A stretch of 64,000 nt of DNA from Ottelia alismoides (Eukaryota > Streptophyta > Magnoliopsida > Alismatales > Hydrocharitaceae): contig JAZKJV010000148.1 of the NCBI GenBank assembly GCA_037367405.1, positions 1,550,001-1,614,000 on the forward strand, written 5' to 3'. A program made the translations under genes and the position numbers. Within the stretch, counting starts at the first letter, position 1. Every line of letters starts with the position of its first letter. Of the stretch, positions 58,431 to 64,000 are shown piece after piece. Below the pieces are notes generated by a model. It was not told the DNA's origin. It saw only the letters and a list, made by a program, of their open reading frames with translations, and ran no database searches.

Positions 58431-58811
58431 GGGAGAGTATGCTCCCTGGGTGTAGCTAACTTACATGCTCCCACATCTTTTCCCCTGTATTTTTTTTATT
58501 TTTCTGAAATGAAACCTATTGGAATTTAGATCACAATATGTCACCATGATGTCATTCAAAATTCGACTTAATTCGATACTTCTATCCCCTCCATCAAGAC
58601 TGTCAAATTTTAACGGTCTCAGAATTGCTGAAAATGACCCCCTTCAGATGGAGGGCATAGGAGTCTCTGTTTCTGACGAAATTTGAATGACATGTTATCG
58701 GGATGTAGCGATGAATATACATATTTTTATTTTCCAAAAAATTAAAAAAATGAGGAAAAATGAGGGTTGGAGTAGTCAATTGGCTACACCTAGGGTGTAG
58801 CCTCATTTAAC

Positions 58812-58813
<2 letters not shown>
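58431..58813. mobile_element. Foldback MITE with unlike left and right arms
   Basis: 383 bp. Left arm GGGAGAGTATGCTCCCTGGG then TGTAGCTAACTTACA. Right arm inverted GGGTTAAATGAGGCTACACC then CTAGGTGTAGCCAATTG. The arms share GTGTAGC but are otherwise different, unlike the other copies. The core half GGAGTCTCTGTTTCTGACG is present near 58665. Confidence 0.75.

Positions 58814-58859
<46 letters not shown>
58814..58859. repeat. (TA)n microsatellite
   Basis: About 23 TA units, the longest pure run in the window. Confidence 0.95.
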
Positions 58860-58861
<2 letters not shown>

Positions 58862-59089
58862 TTAGCCAATCTCCTTCCCAAGTTCCTTAGCACTTAGTGC
58901 TTGGTATTTATATATGCAATAATTGATGTGGGTGCCAGATGCATCATAGTTAACCCCATGAATCTCGTCTCCTTAAACTCCAACTAAGGTATATGGACCT
59001 TGGAGAGAGAGGTTTGTGGACCCTTATGTAAGCAGTGGAGTGTCCTAGATCTCATGAGGAGCCCTTGGATCTAGTTAGACTTACACTTA

Positions 59090-59280
59090 ACATTAGGGGA
59101 TTGGATCACTGGACTATTATCGAGAAAAATTGGTCCTGACAACATCTTGAGTTCATGTCAAAGTGGACTTGTTCACAACCATGTAAAATGCTTAAGCATG
59201 AGTTATCAAGTAGTATTCCCACTCTTGTAACTCACTCTCACATTTTATTAATATAATATGTGTAACTATTGAATGGGTGG
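59090..59280 (-). mobile_element. TRIM LTR relic, minus orientation
   Basis: GACTATTATCGAGAAAAATT, GGTCCTGACAACATCTTGAG and AAAATGCTTAAGCATGAG followed by TTATCAAGTAGTA match the complement of the TRIM LTR. Ends decayed. Confidence 0.6.
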
Positions 59281-59478
59281 ATTAGCTTCAAAACTTCGGT
59301 GACACAGGTGCTTTGTGGCTTAAATCAATGGTCTTGATTATGAACCTCGATTGAAATTCTTGGACCTCGATATGCTTTTAGCTCAACTTTATTTTTTATG
59401 CCATACCTTTGACATTCTTTGAGATCCTTGAACCTCAGAGAGGTGGGTAGATAACTTAATTAGGTGGATACTCGTAAT

Positions 59479-60005
59479 GTAACCTCTCGGGATTATGTCT
59501 TCAGACCCATTGACAACAATCCAAAATGCTTAAGCTCAAGTTGTCAAGTAGTAGTCCCTACCAGTTATAACTCACTCTCACACTTCGTAAGTTTTCGATG
59601 TGGGACAATGTTTGGATTAGGTATTACAATCTTCTCCACTTATATTCGCAACATCCTCATTATGATATGACCCATCACTTATTCACAATGACAATGGTAG
59701 TTGCACACTTTAGATAGCATTTTTCTCATATATCCTTGTAGGGGTGGCTCCATCTCTCATATAGTTCTTTCTACTACCAGAGAGAATATGCTCTAATACC
59801 ATTTGTGGTGTTCCGAAATTAGATCAATGGTCTGTTATCAAGGAAAATTATTCCTGACAACTTTTTGGGTCAGACAGGATTGGACCCATTTAAAACCACT
59901 CAAAATGTTTGAGCCCAAGTTGTCAAGTAGTAGTCACCCGCTCTTATAACTCACTCTCACACTTTGTGCTTATTATGTGGGACTATGATTGGGGAGGGTG
60001 TTACA
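59479..60005 (-). mobile_element. TRIM element, minus orientation
   Basis: Two LTRs in the same orientation, 59804-60005 (202 bp, full) and 59479-59628 (internally shortened), enclose 175 bp that holds a primer site TGGTATTAGAGC (minus strand, 59790-59801). Same family as the 14-15.8 kb array but one base off the initiator-Met match. No clear target duplication. Confidence 0.75.
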
Positions 60006-60009
60006 CTTA

Positions 60010-60320
60010 AGATCTCAGTCTTAAGCTCCTAAATCATTGATAGACAAGTCGACGTAGGGTTCCTGACTCTCAGTCTTTGAGGGCTTGCAATGTCCGTCGA
60101 CATGTCGAGTCTAACAATCGTTGTATCGACCACTCTTATGGTACTCGGAACATCACCGATCAGTCAAATCAACAATCAACCCATATTATATGATAATGCA
60201 AATGTGTGAGTCAAAATTTATTTTTAGTTTAAATCAACAAAATATGTGTATAGTGAATAACTGTAGAATATCGAACCATAGAGAGCAAGGGGAATAGGAT
60301 AATTATTACCTACTAATGAA
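60010..60320. other. Unclassified DNA next to the TRIM
   Basis: Moderate GC with GTCGAC/TCGAC words. No protein or repeat end recognised. Confidence 0.35.
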
Positions 60321-61340
60321 AATAAACAACAATTCTGTACTTTTTAGCCTTTCGATTTTTATGAATTTTTTATTATATTTATTTTTTATATTATATATAC
60401 CTTTTTATTTTTAAGTTTTTACATTTGCTTTTATATTTTTTATATTTTTAATTTCCTTTTGTTTTTAAAGATATAATATATTTATGTATACATATATAGT
60501 AATATGTATATTATAAATATATAAAGTATATAATAAATATGTAAAAATTCTGTAAATATATACAAGTACAATCTTTTTTATTTTTTAGAGGTTTTAAATG
60601 TATTTATAAGTTTTTTAATAACACTAATAATATTAATAAGTATATAAGTAAAATAATACATATATTGTGTATATAGGATTTTATATTTATAAATATAGTT
60701 ATATATACTCAAAATTTATAAAATAACATGTTTTTTTATTTTTTTTATATTTTTCTCAATTTTTGTGAATTTTCCTTAATTTTTTTTGAAAATTTTAGGT
60801 GTTTTTTATTGAGTTAAATTTTCAAAATAGTGACTTATAATAATAGGTCGGCTTGTTTTGGATTATAAAAACAAATAATTAGTTCATAAATTTTCAAAAC
60901 TATTTTAATATATATTATATAATATAAAAAAATATATAGTAGAAAGATATTTTTTGATTTTATAGGATTTTTGCAAATTTTTGTAGGATTAAAAGGGTTT
61001 TCAGTTTTTTAAATTTTCTTTTTGTATTTTTATGATTTTTGGTCTGAAGTTACATTATATAGTAATACATAATATATAATTTTTGAATTTTAAAGATACA
61101 TTATGTATATTGTTTGTATTTCTATATTTAAATAAGGAATAAATAGCTTCTAAATGATTTTTAATAAATGGAAAATGTAAGTAAAATGCTAAAAATAGAA
61201 ATATGGTGTGAATAAGCATATCATGAAGCATTTATCATGATTTTTCCAAAATTTTACAAGTATAGGAGCTATTTAAACAAAAAATAAAAAGATATGTAAA
61301 TAATTACATGTGTGGTAGGAGTATTTATGCAATAAAAATA
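60321..61340. other. Extremely AT-rich tract
   Basis: A very strong AT excess with long T runs and TATATA words. It may act as a matrix attachment or simply be retroelement spacer. No gene. Confidence 0.5.
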
Positions 61341-62800
61341 AAGTACGTGGGGCTCTGTGCAAAAATACCCAAAAGTTGACACTTATTTACAGATTTCCAG
61401 GACTTAATACAAATATAGGAACCTGACATGGTATCCTTGCAATTTTCCCACCTTGCGCGGACGACCACATGAGATGAGCAGACGTGGCCTTAAAAGAAAT
61501 ATCCAATAAGTACGAGGGTCCCCTTGCATTTTTTTAATATTACATGACGGATAAGAAAATACAAAAAGGTGTGAGGTTACTAACTAAATTACCCAATAAG
61601 GTGTGCTATTGAGTAGCTCCTGATGTTCCATGTGTCCTGATCTGACGGCAGAAAGGGGCTTCATTTCACCTGATGAGTGAACGACCTAGATTAGATCGGG
61701 GCTGCCTTCCTTAATTAAATGGTTCTCGGGGTGTCTGGAAGAACACCCCCAGAACCTAACCTGAGTGAGCTTTGATCGATCAAGCCTTCACCTTCTGGCT
61801 TCCAACTGCGACACCAACATGTGCTCTAGCTTCCTAGAGCTCCCAAGTGTTTGCAGGAAGTCTCAATGGAGTCCAGAATCCATCAGAGGGACCCTGGAGC
61901 TGAAAGTATATGGAGATCATGACTAGGATCCGATCTTCACTCCATGTGGCTCATTTGGGCGCAACTCCTACACAAAAAGAGAGAGGACATTGACAATGTC
62001 ACAATTGACCCTCTCGTGAAGTTGAAAGCACAAGGAAGCAGTGAGGCGATGGAGCTCCAGTGACAACGGAGGAGGGAACTTCGTCTCCAACTCAATCTAT
62101 GCAGGATCGAGTGGAAAATAAGGGGATTCAATGGAGAAGCGTAAGGGCTAGAAGATGAGGTGAAAATGGCAGCGTGAAACAGTGGAGATACGATGAATTC
62201 AGTGTTGGATCCTAGTGCTCCAGTGGATTAAAAATTTAAATTCAAACTAAACTAAAGTCTGATTAACTAAATGAAGGATACATCTAAGCTACTGGAATGA
62301 AAATCAATAAAAAGACCTAAGGCTCTCAGCTCATATCTTCTCGAAAACATGGAGTTGATGTCCTTCGTCGAAGGAGCTCCGGTGATGGAGATCACCACCT
62401 TGCACGCGTTGAAAATCGCCTGGGGAGGAAGCTGCCAACAACCTTTACATAGAAGTGAAATGATCTGAGGGTTCGGTGTCTAAGAGGGATCAAAATTGGA
62501 AAGTTGGCTCAGAGGAGTTATTTATAAACGTGGTGGAGTGGGTTATTGACCAATCGATTGTGATCGATTGGGTTTATGTACATGGGATAGAAGGTTTAAG
62601 CGAGTATTAGGATAGATCAGAGATGAGGTTTCATGAAAAATCAGACCAAAAGGAGTGATTTAACCCCCGTGAAATATGGAAGAAGATTGAGTTCCATCAT
62701 TCTTACAGGGTAGGTAGCATGGGTCAAAGAGTTTACTGGGAGCCAATAAAGAAAACCCTCGTGAACTAATCAGGAAAATCAGGGTACCACATCTCTTACT
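61341..62800. other. GC-richer segment, probably retroelement noncoding region
   Basis: Contains GCAGACGTGGCC, GGAGCTCC and GATGGAGATC words and a small inverted repeat CAATCGATTGTGATCGATTG at 62552-62571. Texture resembles 49430-50560 within the MULE. No protein family is legible in short frames on either strand. Confidence 0.35.
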
Positions 62801-63945
62801 AATTCGATATAAAATAATAGATGATTTTATTAATTTTAAAATATAAAAAATATTCATTATTTTATGTAGTATTTTATTATGATTTTTATTTCTTTTTGAT
62901 GATTAATTTATTAGGTGTTTATTTTTACATGTATATATGTATATATACTTGTATTTAGTATATCTTATTTTTATATTATTTTTTAGATTTTAGTTTGATA
63001 ATTACATAATATATTTATAACTTATTTAATGAGACTTTTTGACATTTTTATTACATTTTTCTTATTTTATTTATTTCTTAAATAATTAAATATATATGTT
63101 ATGTATGTATATTATATGTATAGTGTACCGATATATTAAAATACCTTATTTATTTTAATGATTGTTAATGGTTTTATTATATTATTATTGAAATTTATTT
63201 TGAGTAATATTTACATGTATTAAAAATACAAGAAAGTGAAATATATAAAGAATAAATATGTTGAATATTATATAAATGTATATTGCATAATAAGGGCCCA
63301 AAAGCCAACTTTTGCATCTTAAAATCAAATTAAATGAAGCCACGTTCGTTAAGTAGATAATTTATTTTATGAACAATAAAGTTAGTTTCCTCAATTCTGA
63401 GTTAGTACGGAGAAGAGATACATGTCTGTAAAGTTTTCTTTACGTCTTTTTATTCTATGTGTTCCGAGCACACTGTGCATTATTTTTGAATGAAATAAAT
63501 TTTATATTTTTCTATGTATTTTTATACATTATATTCATGTTGAGGATTTATTAAATTGAGGTATAAAAATAATAAAATAGGTCTAAAAATGTTATTAGTG
63601 TGTAAAAATTGCGATTTTTGAGTATTTTCTGTACAATCAGCTTGCTCTATCTCCCCTAATTTCTTCCTTATCGACGAAGTCATCATGATGACATGGTCTC
63701 GAGGTCTAGGGCCACTTAGTGTCTTTGAAACTTCATTCTTTTTCATTTCATTTCTTTATTTTTTATTCTAGAATAATTGTAGTATTTTATACAGTATATA
63801 TGTATCAATGAATGTCTGTTATTTATTGCAAATTAGTGCTATACATGTGTATTTATCTAGGGATTTAAGGTCAAAATAAAAGAATAAAGCTGATGAAATG
63901 GAGATTGATCAATCATTTTTGGGGAAGATCGTTATCTGAGAAAGT
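62801..63945. other. AT-rich DNA, nothing recognised
   Basis: AT-rich with scattered TATATGTATA words. The only GC-richer patch (63640-63720) has no identifiable motif. Confidence 0.45.
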
Positions 63946-63947
63946 GT

Positions 63948-64000
63948 TGGACTCAAACTAAAATGGACCAGTTGACAACCATCCAAAATGCTTAAGCCCA
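63948..64000 (-). mobile_element. TRIM LTR fragment cut by the window end
   Basis: GTTGACAACCATCCAAAATG followed by CTTAAGCCCA matches the complement of the TRIM LTR middle. The element continues beyond the window. Confidence 0.65.

Overview
This window is plant nuclear DNA. It shows plant-type nuclear tRNA genes, a class I TCP transcription factor, intron-containing genes, and a dense, nested mix of plant transposable elements in an AT-rich background. The single-exon TCP gene is very GC-rich inside AT-rich surroundings, and several elements carry grass-style termini (GGGCCTGTTTGG). Both point to a monocot, but the species cannot be named from the sequence alone.

Genes are few. Those I support are tRNA-Phe(GAA) at 27382-27454; a BOLA1-type iron-sulfur/glutaredoxin partner gene at 27500-29250 (coding exon 28779-29096); tRNA-Thr(UGU) on the minus strand at 34316-34387; a LEA_1-type stress-protein gene fragment at 40764-41208 carried inside a Helitron; and a class I TCP gene of the TCP7/TCP21 type at 44381-45088 on the minus strand. 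Decayed mobile-element genes are a hAT transposase (6.4-10.1 kb, split by a later insertion) and two Copia gag regions in opposite orientations (19.1-20.7 kb and 30.4-31.9 kb). The second pair flanks the tRNA-Phe/BOLA1 island.

Layout: 0-6 kb holds MITEs, a TIR element, a probable mitochondrial DNA insert and a SINE relic. 6.4-12.3 kb holds the hAT pseudogene, a nested nonautonomous element with an 8-bp duplication, and a 1.2-kb foldback element. 14-15.8 kb is a tandem TRIM array (six short LTRs, five internal domains with initiator-Met primer sites). 16-27 kb holds Tourist-like MITEs and Copia relics. 27-29 kb is the tRNA-Phe/BOLA1 island. 30-38 kb holds nested hAT-like elements, tRNA-Thr and a SINE with a perfect 12-bp duplication. 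37.9-41.6 kb is a complete-looking Helitron. 43.7-45.3 kb is the TCP gene and its promoter. 48.0-52.9 kb is a Mutator-like element with TIRs of about 210 bp and a perfect 9-bp target duplication. 55-58.9 kb is a remarkable stack of foldback MITEs, each sitting between (TA)n tracts. 59-64 kb holds reverse-oriented TRIM relics and extremely AT-rich DNA.

The most unusual feature is a family of about 380-bp foldback elements. They share an inner inverted core but carry different, exchangeable hairpin arms, and they insert in (TA)n microsatellites. This recalls rice Micron elements, but the arm swapping is worth following up. The Helitron that carries a LEA gene start with its intron and an ABA-response-like G-box is the next strongest lead.
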